This document shows, piece by piece, positions 1 to 6,757 of a stretch of 14,108 nucleotides of DNA. The stretch is from assembly GCA_002479645.1 (NCBI GenBank), contig DLOO01000044.1, forward strand, positions 12,210 through 26,317, read 5' to 3'. Source of the stretch: Lachnoclostridium sp. UBA7482. Its GTDB lineage: Bacteria; Bacillota; Clostridia; Lachnospirales; Lachnospiraceae. The notes beneath the pieces are model-generated. The model saw only the letters and a list, made by a program, of their open reading frames with translations. It searched no databases and was not told where the DNA came from. How positions within the stretch are numbered: position 1 is the first letter of the stretch; each line of letters opens with the position of its first letter. Made by a program: the position numbers and the translations under genes.

Positions 1-287
1 TGGGTATGAACAATACCGCCGAGCTCGGGCCATGCCCTGTAGAGAGCAAGATGCGTAGGGGTATCAGAGCTGGGTTTGTAGCGACCTTCGACAATATTGC
101 CGTCAAGGTCTACAATAACCATATCCTCCGGCTGCATACCATCGTACTCAACGCCGGACGGTTTGATAGCAACCAGACCGGTTTCACGGTCGATACCGGA
201 CACATTGCCCCAGGTAAAGGTAACAAGACCGTGCTTCGGAAGCATCAGATTGGCCTCCCATACTTTTTTCTTCAAGTCTTCTAACAT
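1..287 (-). CDS. araD: L-ribulose-5-phosphate 4-epimerase, N-terminal part (cut by window edge)
   Basis: This is the first 95 residues of a class II aldolase-type epimerase that converts L-ribulose 5-phosphate to D-xylulose 5-phosphate in cytoplasmic arabinose catabolism. The reverse strand reads [20 protein letters not shown], then the family motifs TWGNVSG (residues about 25-31), KPSG (substrate-binding loop), SSDTPTH and, at the edge, GGIVHT, which leads into the metal-binding His motif outside the window. Start: ATG at 285-287, with GGAGG about 8 nt upstream (294-300 on the plus strand). It begins 66 bp after the ABC ATPase gene on the same strand, so the two may be co-transcribed, although their functions are unrelated. 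The rest of the gene lies before position 1. Confidence 0.93.
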   Translation of the reverse strand, partial: MLEDLKKKVWEANLMLPKHGLVTFTWGNVSGIDRETGLVAIKPSGVEYDGMQPEDMVIVDLDGNIVEGRYKPSSDTPTHLALYRAWPELGGIVHT

Positions 288-353
288 AGCATAACCTCCG
301 TGATTTGATTTATTCTCAATTTATTGCTTCTGTATTCGATGGAAAATTCGGGC

Positions 354-1097
354 TTATTCGTCGCCGTCCTCCGAGGGGAAAAACATTTTCGCTTCCTCGC
401 TTACCATGTACCGGGCAGGGGTACCGAAGAAGTAACCGTCCTTCCCGAGATGCAGAATCTTCGAGGATTGAACAATGGTGTTTCTGATGTCATGCGAAAC
501 TACTAAGATGGTCAGGCCGTCCCTACGGTTCAGTTCGGCAAGCGCCCCATAGAGATCCGCAGCGGCAACGGCGTCAAGACCCGTTACAGGTTCATCGAGC
601 ATCAGAATCTCATGTGCGGCACAAAGCGCTCTCGCAAGCAGAACACGTTGCTGCTGGCCGCCCGACAGATTCTGAAAGGACTTGTTTTTCAAATTCTCGA
701 TGTGCAGTCGTGTCATATTGTCCATGGCGCGCGCACGATCCTTTCCGGAAAAGAACGGGCGGAATCCGCCCTGCGCCAGAAGTCCGGAGGTTACCACTTC
801 CCATACGGTAGCCGGAAAATCCTTGGAAACATGAGTCTGCTGAGGCAGATATCCGATGCAGTTAGCCCCCCTTTGGCAGTTGATTTTAATTTCGCCGGAC
901 AGAGGTTTATGAAGGCCGAGAAGCGATTTCATCAATGTGGATTTACCGGCTCCGTTTTCGCCGATGATGCTCAGATAATCACCCGGAAAAATCTGAAAGG
1001 ACAAATCCCTCAGCACCGGACGCCCGTCGTAGCCCAAAGATACTTTGTCGCAGGTAATAATTGGCTGATGCTTGTCACAGCAGGGAAATTCTTTCAT
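354..1097 (-). CDS. Metal ABC transporter ATP-binding protein (ZnuC/MntB-like)
   Basis: This is a 247-aa cytoplasmic ATPase subunit of a metal-ion (zinc or manganese type) ABC importer. All nucleotide-binding motifs are present: Walker A GENGAGKST, Q-loop YLPQQ, signature LSGGQQQR, Walker B ILMLDEP and switch histidine VSHD. The QQT segment after the Q-loop and the overall length suit the ZnuC/AztA family. Four cysteines or histidines near the N-terminus (CCDKH) could contact metal, but that is a guess. The ATG has GAGG about 6 nt upstream. No permease or solute-binding gene is adjacent in this window: downstream is araD and upstream is a divergent gene. It therefore either works with partners encoded elsewhere or is a remnant of a split operon. 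Family call is firm; the metal is inferred. Confidence 0.88.
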   Translation of the reverse strand: MKEFPCCDKHQPIITCDKVSLGYDGRPVLRDLSFQIFPGDYLSIIGENGAGKSTLMKSLLGLHKPLSGEIKINCQRGANCIGYLPQQTHVSKDFPATVWEVVTSGLLAQGGFRPFFSGKDRARAMDNMTRLHIENLKNKSFQNLSGGQQQRVLLARALCAAHEILMLDEPVTGLDAVAAADLYGALAELNRRDGLTILVVSHDIRNTIVQSSKILHLGKDGYFFGTPARYMVSEEAKMFFPSEDGDE

Positions 1098-1137
1098 GAA
1101 TACCTCATCTCTCTATCTTTATAGAAGTAAATCAACG

Positions 1138-1165
1138 ACTATCATGCCGGATAATAACATGCCAA
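1138..1165 (-). promoter_or_regulatory. Candidate promoter of the ABC ATPase gene inside an inverted repeat
   Basis: Reading the minus strand, TTGGCA (1160-1165) and GATAGT (1138-1143) are 16 bp apart and the -10 lies 40 nt before the ATG at 1097. An inverted repeat, CGACTAT at 1136-1142 and ATAGTCG at 1165-1171, brackets the promoter and would suit a repressor operator. It does not match the Zur or MntR consensus I know, so the regulator is open. The divergent gap 1098-1441 holds only this promoter and the plus-strand promoter at 1298; I see no further gene in it. Confidence 0.45.
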
Positions 1166-1297
1166 TAGTCGATTTGCGGTAGTTTCATTCTAGCCACTCC
1201 TTAGAAATGTGTCAATAGATTCCCTTGAAAAAACTGTGAAATGAATATTTATGGAAAAACTGTGCATGTAAACAGTGCAGATACTGTGAATTTCCTG

Positions 1298-1326
1298 TTG
1301 CATTTTTGCAGGAAATGGGGTATAGT
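1298..1326 (+). promoter_or_regulatory. Sigma-A type promoter of the zinc-ribbon membrane protein
   Basis: TTGCAT (1298-1303) and TATAGT (1321-1326) are separated by 17 bp. An 8-bp inverted repeat, ATTTCCTG (1290-1297) and CAGGAAAT (1309-1316), surrounds the -35 and could be an operator. The leader before the ATG at 1442 is about 110 nt. Confidence 0.6.
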
Positions 1327-1441
1327 TTGGATAAGTAGGGGTGTTTGTCGGCATTTGACGATAAATAACCTGCCGTACACGTTGGAGACAGAATGTATTT
1401 CCGAATCCGACATAAATTTCATTGAGAAAGGTGGAAACCGT

Positions 1442-2116
1442 ATGTTCTGTACCAAGTGTGGAAAGCAGATTCCGGACGATTCCAAGTTCTGTGAATTTTG
1501 CGGCGAACGTTTTGAAGAGCCTGCCGGGGCTCCGGCTACAATATCTAATCCGGCAAATAAAATCGAACAGGGAGTAAAAGAACTTATGAACGGTAAGAAG
1601 GATAGCAAGCAGCTCATTATCGTGGGCGTAGCAGCAGTTGCCGTATTGGCAGTTGTAATCATTTTGTTGAGTGCTCTTTTTGGAAGTTCTCCGAAGAGCG
1701 CTGTAAAGAAGTATATTAAGGATAAGATTAAGGTAGACAACCAGGGCAGCATCTATGAGACTTACTGGGATGTTAAGAAGGCTCAGGATAAGATGAAGAT
1801 CGAAGAGGTTAAGTACAAGCTCAAGGATCTCAAGATTAAGAAGGTTACCAAGTTTGACAAGGATGACGACGAGTTCGAGTATGTACAGGACTATGTTGAT
1901 GACAAGCTTAACGGCGATGGCGACAAGATTAAGGGTGTTGCTGTTGTAAAGGTTAAGTATAAGATTCTTTGCTTCGTCGATGGCGACGAGGAGGATGATA
2001 AGGAGCAGAAGATTGAGAAGGAAATCGTTGTAGTTAAGCTCGGCGGAAAGTGGTATGTAACCGGTATCAGCGCAGATGCTCTTGACGAAGCGGCTAAGAA
2101 GGGTAATAAGGACTGA
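1442..2116 (+). CDS. Zinc-ribbon, single-pass membrane protein of unknown function
   Basis: This 224-aa protein has three parts. Residues 3-20 form a zinc ribbon (C3-x2-C6 and C17-x2-C20, beginning MFCTKCGK). Residues about 57-80 form one hydrophobic helix. The remaining 140 residues form a lysine- and aspartate-rich domain, probably outside the membrane, ending in a GGKWYVTGI motif like that of DUF4878/NTF2-like extracytoplasmic domains. The start at 1442 is chosen because AAAGGTGG lies 7-8 nt upstream and the zinc ribbon begins there; the open frame back to 1241 has no recognisable content. The C-terminal part uses AAG for lysine almost exclusively, unlike its neighbours, which suggests strong expression. 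Function unknown. Confidence 0.85.
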   Translation: MFCTKCGKQIPDDSKFCEFCGERFEEPAGAPATISNPANKIEQGVKELMNGKKDSKQLIIVGVAAVAVLAVVIILLSALFGSSPKSAVKKYIKDKIKVDNQGSIYETYWDVKKAQDKMKIEEVKYKLKDLKIKKVTKFDKDDDEFEYVQDYVDDKLNGDGDKIKGVAVVKVKYKILCFVDGDEEDDKEQKIEKEIVVVKLGGKWYVTGISADALDEAAKKGNKD

Positions 2117-2143
2117 TTCTTCTGTTGAGTGAAAAAGGTTTAC

Positions 2144-2176
2144 AAAGGGTTTGCCGAAGGGCAGACCCTTTTTCTT
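2144..2176 (+). terminator. Intrinsic terminator after the zinc-ribbon gene
   Basis: A 12-bp stem (2144-2155 with 2160-2171, one U-G pair, loop GAAG) is followed by a T-rich run at 2171-2176. It lies 28 bp after the stop codon. Confidence 0.88.
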
Positions 2177-2203
2177 GCATTTTTCTAAGGGATGCGATAT
2201 ACT
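2175..2203 (+). promoter_or_regulatory. Promoter of the second membrane-anchored protein
   Basis: TTGCAT (2175-2180) and TATACT (2198-2203) are 17 bp apart. The -35 and the following TTTT are the same as in the promoter at 1298. It starts right after the upstream terminator. Confidence 0.55.
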
Positions 2204-2299
2204 GGGCTAAACTGTGTTGGTCTATGCATTTTTGCGGCAAATTCCGTCGGGATGCAGTTAAGTTGACGCCTTCGGGCAGTACATAACGGAAGGTAGATT

Positions 2300-2899
2300 A
2301 TGGATAAAAAAGATCCCCGCGTGGCGGGAATGACAGAAGTAAATCAGGGGTCCAAGAAAAAGGCGACGCTGGTATTTCGGATCGGCGTTGCGGTAATTGC
2401 GCTGGTTGTGTTTGGCCTTTTGATCCGGTATTTGTTCTTTGGTGTGAATCATTCGCCGGAGGCTGCGGCAAAGGCGGCATTTCGTGCTTCCTATATCAGC
2501 TGTGATTTGAAATCGTTCCAAAAGGCGACCGTATTTAACGATGATTGCCAGCTGGCGTTGGACTTTGACGCGAGCGAGGATTTGGCGGTAATGAAGCCGG
2601 CTTTTGAGGAGATGAGGGCATGGATGGAAGAGACCGGCGAAACCTATCACATCACGGATACCAAGGCGAAAACGTATGATGCGCTCTGCGAGGAGTATCA
2701 GGAAGCGGTTATCCTGTTTCAGAATGTGTATGATTCGGTGAGAGCGAGCGATATTACCGATGTGGCGTTGGTTACGCTGACGGTGGAATCCCATTATCCG
2801 GACGAGAACGGAAACCAGGAGGAGACGACCTTTGAGGATACCTGCTGGTGCTTCAAGGTTGGACGGAAATGGTATGCATTTCCGATGTTAACGGAGTAG
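2300..2899 (+). CDS. Membrane-anchored protein of unknown function, DUF4878-like fold suspected
   Basis: This 199-aa protein has a short cytoplasmic N-terminus, one transmembrane helix (residues about 23-47), then SPEAAAKAAFRASY and a domain that ends with a GRKWYAF motif. The plan (helix, Ser-Pro, amphipathic helix, acidic middle, G-x-KWY at the end) parallels the preceding gene product without its zinc ribbon, so the two probably carry related extracytoplasmic domains. The start has GGAAGG about 7 nt upstream. The gene has its own promoter at 2175-2203 and no clear terminator before the NUDIX gene 54 bp downstream, so read-through is possible. No function can be assigned. Confidence 0.8.
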   Translation: MDKKDPRVAGMTEVNQGSKKKATLVFRIGVAVIALVVFGLLIRYLFFGVNHSPEAAAKAAFRASYISCDLKSFQKATVFNDDCQLALDFDASEDLAVMKPAFEEMRAWMEETGETYHITDTKAKTYDALCEEYQEAVILFQNVYDSVRASDITDVALVTLTVESHYPDENGNQEETTFEDTCWCFKVGRKWYAFPMLTE

Positions 2900-2953
2900 G
2901 TTATCTGCATTTGCCGAGAAAGGAAGAAATCGAGCCGGCAATAAACGGAGAAA

Positions 2954-3472
2954 ATGATGGTAAAAACGATTGAGATTCATGGTGCAAACGCATATAAGAC
3001 CTTTTCTAAAACGCGTGTGGGATGCAGAGGGATTGTAATAAAAGATTCCTGTATGCTCATTTCACACGAGGTAAACACCGATTATTACTTGATCCCGGGC
3101 GGCGGTGTGGAAGAAAATGAAACAGCCGAAGCGTGTTGTACCCGTGAGATATGTGAGGAGAGTGGATACATTGTAAAACCTGTTACGCATTTCCTCACAA
3201 TGAACGAATACTACGAAGAGTACAAATATGTGAACCACTATTTTCTTTGCGAAATCATTAGGAAATCAGAACAGAAATTGACTGCCAATGAGATTGAACG
3301 AGGACTGATTCCTGAATGGATAGTACCGGAAAAAATGCTTGAAATGTATGCAAAGCATGAAGATTTTGCAGCGACCAATGAAGAAAAGCGAGGCGCATAT
3401 TTGCGAGAGTATACGGCGCTCACAGAATATTTCAAGATGGTGGAGGCACCGGAGATAGGAATGAATATGTAG
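2954..3472 (+). CDS. NUDIX hydrolase
   Basis: This 172-aa member of the NUDIX family hydrolyses a nucleoside diphosphate linked to another moiety; the substrate cannot be told from sequence. The NUDIX box is complete: G-x5-E-x7-R-E-I-x-E-E-x-G-Y, within GGGVEENETAEACC and TREICEESGY, at about residues 48-72. The ATG is doubled (2954 and 2957), with GGAG 4-8 nt upstream. The product ends in NM, and the TAG is followed one base later by the first palindrome of the dispersed set, the same arrangement seen at the ends of parA and the ParB-like gene. That links it to the block on the right although it lies on the host side of the tRNA fragment. Confidence 0.92.
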   Translation: MMVKTIEIHGANAYKTFSKTRVGCRGIVIKDSCMLISHEVNTDYYLIPGGGVEENETAEACCTREICEESGYIVKPVTHFLTMNEYYEEYKYVNHYFLCEIIRKSEQKLTANEIERGLIPEWIVPEKMLEMYAKHEDFAATNEEKRGAYLREYTALTEYFKMVEAPEIGMNM

Positions 3473-3473
3473 C

Positions 3474-3496
3474 TAGTGTCTCAAATTGAGACACTA
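3474..3496. repeat. Palindrome copy 1 (centre A, 3485)
   Basis: The 17-bp core TGTCTCAA-A-TTGAGACA is extended to 11-bp arms by TAG and CTA. The outer base pair differs from the usual CTG/CAG, and the matching change on both sides keeps the symmetry. It lies directly after the NUDIX stop codon and left of the tRNA fragment. Confidence 0.9.
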
Positions 3497-3611
3497 AAAA
3501 ACGTCCGACTATGCTGCCATTTATTATATCCAATCCTGTTCAAACCGGGTATATACATGAAAAAAGCCCCTGCCCAACAGAACTAAGCTGTCAAACTGGA
3601 ACCTTTTCAAA

Positions 3612-3653
3612 TGCGCCTCCAGGGGCTCGAACCCTGGACACCCTGATTAAGAG
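3612..3653 (-). other. 3' fragment of a tRNA-Lys(CUU) gene, candidate attachment site
   Basis: Read on the minus strand, these 42 nt match tRNA positions 32-73: anticodon loop CTCTTAA, 3' anticodon stem TCAGG, variable GTGTC, a perfect T arm (CAGGG, TTCGAGC, CCCTG), acceptor 3' strand GAGGCGC and discriminator A. The bases on the 5' side cannot form the anticodon stem and there is no D arm, so this is not a working tRNA. Tyrosine recombinases of integrative elements often use this segment, and insertion leaves such a copy at the far end. The orientation predicts the inserted element to the right, with the intact tRNA-Lys gene at its other end. Confidence 0.8.
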
Positions 3654-3681
3654 AAGTGGTTTCAACTTAACATCCAACACT

Positions 3682-3711
3682 AAAACACACCTTCGCAGGT
3701 GTGTTTTTTGT
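3682..3711 (+). terminator. Intrinsic terminator or attenuator upstream of parA
   Basis: An 11-bp perfect stem (3682-3692 with 3697-3707, loop TCGC) runs into a T-rich tail (GTTTTTTGTTTG). Only 37 bp separate it from the parA ATG, too short to hold a full promoter plus leader. It may block transcription entering from the host side or act as an attenuator in the parA leader. Confidence 0.85.
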
Positions 3712-3744
3712 TTGGGGAAATATGACATTGGAAGGAGAAGGAAC

Positions 3745-4563
3745 ATGGCAAGAACTATTGCAATCGCAAATCAAAAAGGCGGGGTCGGGAAAACGACCAC
3801 AACAATCAATCTGGGGGCGGCGCTCGCCAGGCAGGGAGAACGGGTACTGCTCGTCGATACTGACCCGTCCGGAAATCTGACGCAGGGACTTGGCTACCCG
3901 AAAAATCTCAGACAGACAGTGGAATCGGCTATGCGGGCAGTGATTCTGGAAGAAATGCCGGAGCTCAAGAATACCATTTTGCACCATGAAGAAGGTCTTG
4001 ACTTGCTGCCGGCGAATAAGCTGCTGACCGGCATGGAGCTGATGCTCCAGACGATTGAGGATAACAAGACGGTGCTATCAGAGCTTTTGGAACCACTGCA
4101 GGAAATGTATAATACCATCCTGATCGACTGCATGCCGAGTTTGGGAATGCTGACATTGAACGCGTTTACTGCGGCAGACAGTGTGCTGGTTCCCGTTCAG
4201 CCTCAACGATATGCAGTGGAAGGACTGCAGGAACTCATGGGCACAATCGCAAGAGTGCAGAAAACATCAAATCCGAGGTTGACGATGAGCGGCATCGTAT
4301 TTTCTTTGGATAGCAATGTCCGAGCCAATGAACGCCAGTACAGGGAAGCGGTTGCCGGTGCATACGGTGAGAATATACGAATATTTGAAACAACGATACC
4401 GAACTACAGCCGGATTGCAGAAGCACAGAATGCCGGTCATTCTGTGCTCTGGTATGAACCGAAGGGGATACCGGCGAAGCTGTACGAGAGCATTGCAGGA
4501 GAGCTGCATCAGGAACTGTCTCAAGTTGAGACAGAATCTTGCGATATGGCATTCAATATGTAA
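3745..4563 (+). CDS. parA: ParA family partition ATPase
   Basis: This 272-aa cytoplasmic ATPase partners ParB-like proteins in DNA segregation. The deviant Walker A KGGVGKTT is at residues 11-18, the A' motif DTDP at 38-41, and Walker B ILIDCMPS at 125-132 (commonly D-x-PP; here Met replaces the first Pro). There is no N-terminal HTH, so it resembles Soj/short ParA proteins. The start at 3745 has AAGGAG 6-8 nt upstream and puts the P-loop at the usual distance; the frame stays open back to 3511 but that part covers the tRNA fragment and terminator. A palindrome copy is read in-frame near the C-terminus as LSQVET, and another follows the stop. The ParB-like gene starts 78 bp downstream. Confidence 0.95.
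   Translation: MARTIAIANQKGGVGKTTTTINLGAALARQGERVLLVDTDPSGNLTQGLGYPKNLRQTVESAMRAVILEEMPELKNTILHHEEGLDLLPANKLLTGMELMLQTIEDNKTVLSELLEPLQEMYNTILIDCMPSLGMLTLNAFTAADSVLVPVQPQRYAVEGLQELMGTIARVQKTSNPRLTMSGIVFSLDSNVRANERQYREAVAGAYGENIRIFETTIPNYSRIAEAQNAGHSVLWYEPKGIPAKLYESIAGELHQELSQVETESCDMAFNM
4516..4534. repeat. Palindrome copy 2, inside parA (centre G, 4525)
   Basis: CTGTCTCAA-G-TTGAGACAG lies inside the parA frame (codons for Leu-Ser-Gln-Val-Glu-Thr). It is the only copy with G at the centre, and it sits 51 bp from copy 3, the closest pair in the window. Confidence 0.9.
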
Positions 4564-4564
4564 C

Positions 4565-4587
4565 TACTGTCTCAAATTGAGACAGTA
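4565..4587. repeat. Palindrome copy 3, parA to parB-like gap (centre A, 4576)
   Basis: This copy has 11-bp arms (TACTGTCTCAA and its complement) and begins one base after the parA stop codon. Confidence 0.92.
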
Positions 4588-4594
4588 CAGGGAG

Positions 4595-4616
4595 CATCGG
4601 GAGACCGATGTTTTTT
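4595..4616 (+). terminator. Intrinsic terminator between parA and the ParB-like gene
   Basis: CATCGG-GAGA-CCGATG (4595-4610) is followed by six T. Only 25 bp remain before the ParB-like start, with no room for a promoter, so expression of the second gene needs read-through or antitermination, or the hairpin only lowers its level relative to parA. Confidence 0.8.
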
Positions 4617-4641
4617 ATTTGATAGAAGGGACTGGAGAAAA

Positions 4642-6630
4642 ATGAGAGCAAAATCCAATATTGTGCTGCGGTCGTATGACAGCATTTTTCAGGAGACGGA
4701 GTCAAACAGGGATGTTACATCCTTGGTGCTGGAAAAGTTACATACATTTCCGGATCATCCGTATTCCGTACCGGATAACGAAGAACTTGAGCAGCTGACG
4801 GACAGCATTAAGGAAAGCGGTATACTTACACCGGTTATGGTTCTTCCACGAAAGGATGTGGCAGGCGAATATTACATTATTTCCGGACACCGCCGATGTG
4901 CTGCAGCGAAAAAAGCAGGTCTTCAGGAGGTACCCTGTATCATCCGGGACATATCCATGAATCAGGCCATTATCGAAATGGTGGATACCAACATTTACCG
5001 GGAAACGATTTTGCCGTCAGAAAAGGCCCGCGCCTATGAGATGCGGCTTGCCGCAATGACAGGGCAGCGAAAGAGTGGACAGATAGAAGTGGAATCCGGA
5101 AAGCGTACCGATCAGGAGCTGGCGGAACAGTTGGGGGAGTCGCGCGCTACGATTCATCGCTATCTCCGCCTGAATAAGCTGGTGCCGGAATTACGCTTCA
5201 AAGTTGATCAAGATATGATTCCGTTGAATGCCGGAGTTGCTTTGTCTTATCTGGATGAGAAAACGCAGGCCGGGGTTGCCGAGAAAATGGATGCGCATGA
5301 GTGCACACTTACACTTGAAAAGGCGGAAAAGCTGAAAGACCTGGCGGAAGAAGGGGAATTGAATAGCTTCAACCTGCAGGCGGTTATTTACGGCTGGTCT
5401 CGTATATATACAAAGAAAGAAATAAACAAAGCAGTTAAGCAGAATGTAGAAGCTATTTGTGGGGAACAAGCGGGCTATATACTCACAACCTATGGACAGG
5501 GAATGACAGAGCAGGAAGCAGAGGACTTTTTGCGGATGACGATGCCACAGGGAAGCAGGCGGTCGATGTTAAGAATATCAAAATATACAAAGACAGGAGT
5601 TCGGCTGGAGGAAGCATACGGGAAATATACCCGGGATATCCCTTATGAGCAGATGGTAAAAGCACTTTGTACCGAGTGGGAAAAAGATTGTGCAGAAGAG
5701 AAGGTTCTTTTTCCGAGCGTAATTAAGAAGCTGAATCAGGAATTGCTGACCGAGCTTCTTGGAAAGAAAACCTTTGAAGCTACTGATACGCCGACAAATT
5801 ATCTTCTTCAATGGAAATCCGTAAAATTTGCTTCAAAATTAGCATGTGGAACAGTGAAGGCTTCCATCCGTCCGGATAGTATTATATATACAGGGAATTG
5901 GAATGGTAGCCAGCTAGAAAGCACCGGTTGCAGCATGTTCGAGCTGACAGAACAACTGGCAAAGAGTCGAAGTGGATTACAGAAGCAGGTTGAGAAGGTT
6001 CAGATGCAGGCGAGTCTGGAGGCAGCGCGCAAGGAGCAGATAAAACAGGAAAGCTATCACAAAGCGAATTTAGCACTGAAACAGGAGCTTCGGGATGTAA
6101 TCCTGCATCACCCGGCATACAGTATGAATGATGTGGATGAAAAGCTCCGGGAGGTGCAGTCTATGCCGGTAAACGGTAAAGACCGGGATATCCTGAACGA
6201 TGCCCTGACGATTCTGAAAAAATATCTTGTGGTAGCAGAGGAACAGTCACAGGCTTGCTGGCTTCCTAAAATGAGTGTCAGTGAGCGAAAGGCATGGCTG
6301 AGTGATTATCCGGCATGGGGCGTATGGCACTATGATCCGGTGGAAAACGCAAAATACTATCGTATGGATTTTGCTGACGGCTCCGGCATTGTTGTAAAGG
6401 CGACGCCCTACTACGCCTACTGGTGCAGTGAAATAAGAATGAATCATAGCTTTTATCTTCTGCCTGCGGACGAATGTTACTGTACCCTACGTGATTGCAA
6501 ATCCTATGAAGCCGATTGTTTGAGGCATTTAACTAATGTATATGCCTGGCAGAATCAACATCCCGAACAGCAGATAAATATACAGGAGCCGGAAGAAATC
6601 GAAGAGGAAGAAATGGCAATGAGTATGTAA
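4642..6630 (+). CDS. ParB-like partition protein with long C-terminal extension
   Basis: This 662-aa protein is more than twice the usual ParB length. Residues about 25-140 form the ParB/Spo0J N-terminal domain with the SGHRR box (81-85) and the DTNIYRETILPSEKA segment (115-129), the counterparts of the CTP-binding C and P motifs. A KorB/Spo0J-type HTH follows (DQELAEQLGESRATIHRYL, 157-175). Residues 240-420 are undefined, about 440-500 is a coiled coil, and 540-640 is a Trp/Tyr-rich domain of unknown function. The acidic tail ends in MSM. GGAG lies 4 nt before the ATG. The N-terminal half should bind a palindromic site and form a clamp; the dispersed palindromes are the obvious candidate sites. 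Confidence 0.88.
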   Translation: MRAKSNIVLRSYDSIFQETESNRDVTSLVLEKLHTFPDHPYSVPDNEELEQLTDSIKESGILTPVMVLPRKDVAGEYYIISGHRRCAAAKKAGLQEVPCIIRDISMNQAIIEMVDTNIYRETILPSEKARAYEMRLAAMTGQRKSGQIEVESGKRTDQELAEQLGESRATIHRYLRLNKLVPELRFKVDQDMIPLNAGVALSYLDEKTQAGVAEKMDAHECTLTLEKAEKLKDLAEEGELNSFNLQAVIYGWSRIYTKKEINKAVKQNVEAICGEQAGYILTTYGQGMTEQEAEDFLRMTMPQGSRRSMLRISKYTKTGVRLEEAYGKYTRDIPYEQMVKALCTEWEKDCAEEKVLFPSVIKKLNQELLTELLGKKTFEATDTPTNYLLQWKSVKFASKLACGTVKASIRPDSIIYTGNWNGSQLESTGCSMFELTEQLAKSRSGLQKQVEKVQMQASLEAARKEQIKQESYHKANLALKQELRDVILHHPAYSMNDVDEKLREVQSMPVNGKDRDILNDALTILKKYLVVAEEQSQACWLPKMSVSERKAWLSDYPAWGVWHYDPVENAKYYRMDFADGSGIVVKATPYYAYWCSEIRMNHSFYLLPADECYCTLRDCKSYEADCLRHLTNVYAWQNQHPEQQINIQEPEEIEEEEMAMSM

Positions 6631-6650
6631 CTGTCTCAATTTGAGACAGT
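6630..6650. repeat. Palindrome copy 4 (centre T, 6640)
   Basis: ACTGTCTCAA-T plus its complement. The first base is the last A of the ParB-like stop codon, so the repeat and the gene end overlap. Confidence 0.92.
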
Positions 6651-6708
6651 TGGGACGCTCCGACGCCAAAGGAGGCATCCGGGGATCTGTCAGGCGAGGA
6701 GTACCTGC

Positions 6709-6737
6709 TTTACAAAGAAGGAATGACAGGGTATAAT
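6709..6737 (+). promoter_or_regulatory. Strong promoter of the Rpn-family gene
   Basis: TTTACA (6709-6714), a 17-bp spacer and a perfect TATAAT (6732-6737) form the best promoter in the window. The expected start near 6744 leaves a leader of only about 13 nt, with AAGGAGG at 6746-6752. Palindrome copy 4 lies about 60 bp upstream of the -35. Confidence 0.85.
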
Positions 6738-6757
6738 ATACTTACAAGGAGGCGTGT

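Noticed and set aside
1241..1441. N-terminal extension of the zinc-ribbon protein
   Set aside because: The promoter at 1298-1326 lies inside it, and the ribosome site and zinc ribbon begin at 1442.
1249..1752. Minus-strand 167-aa frame
   Set aside because: It lies opposite the zinc-ribbon gene, which has a promoter, ribosome site and clear domains. No ribosome site or family for the reverse frame.
2258..2794. Minus-strand 178-aa frame
   Set aside because: It lies opposite the membrane protein gene at 2300 and has a composition typical of a reverse shadow (His/Arg/Ile rich, no domain).
3556..3630. Minus-strand terminator made by CCCCTG in the tRNA T arm and CAGGGG before six T
   Set aside because: The pairing is 6 bp across a loop of more than 40 nt and uses tRNA bases; probably chance.
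3612..3700. Complete tRNA gene
   Set aside because: The minus-strand bases upstream of the anticodon loop form neither the anticodon stem nor a D arm or acceptor 5' strand.
3511..3744. N-terminal extension of ParA
   Set aside because: It would translate the tRNA fragment and the terminator hairpin, and ParA starts normally at 3745 with a good ribosome site.
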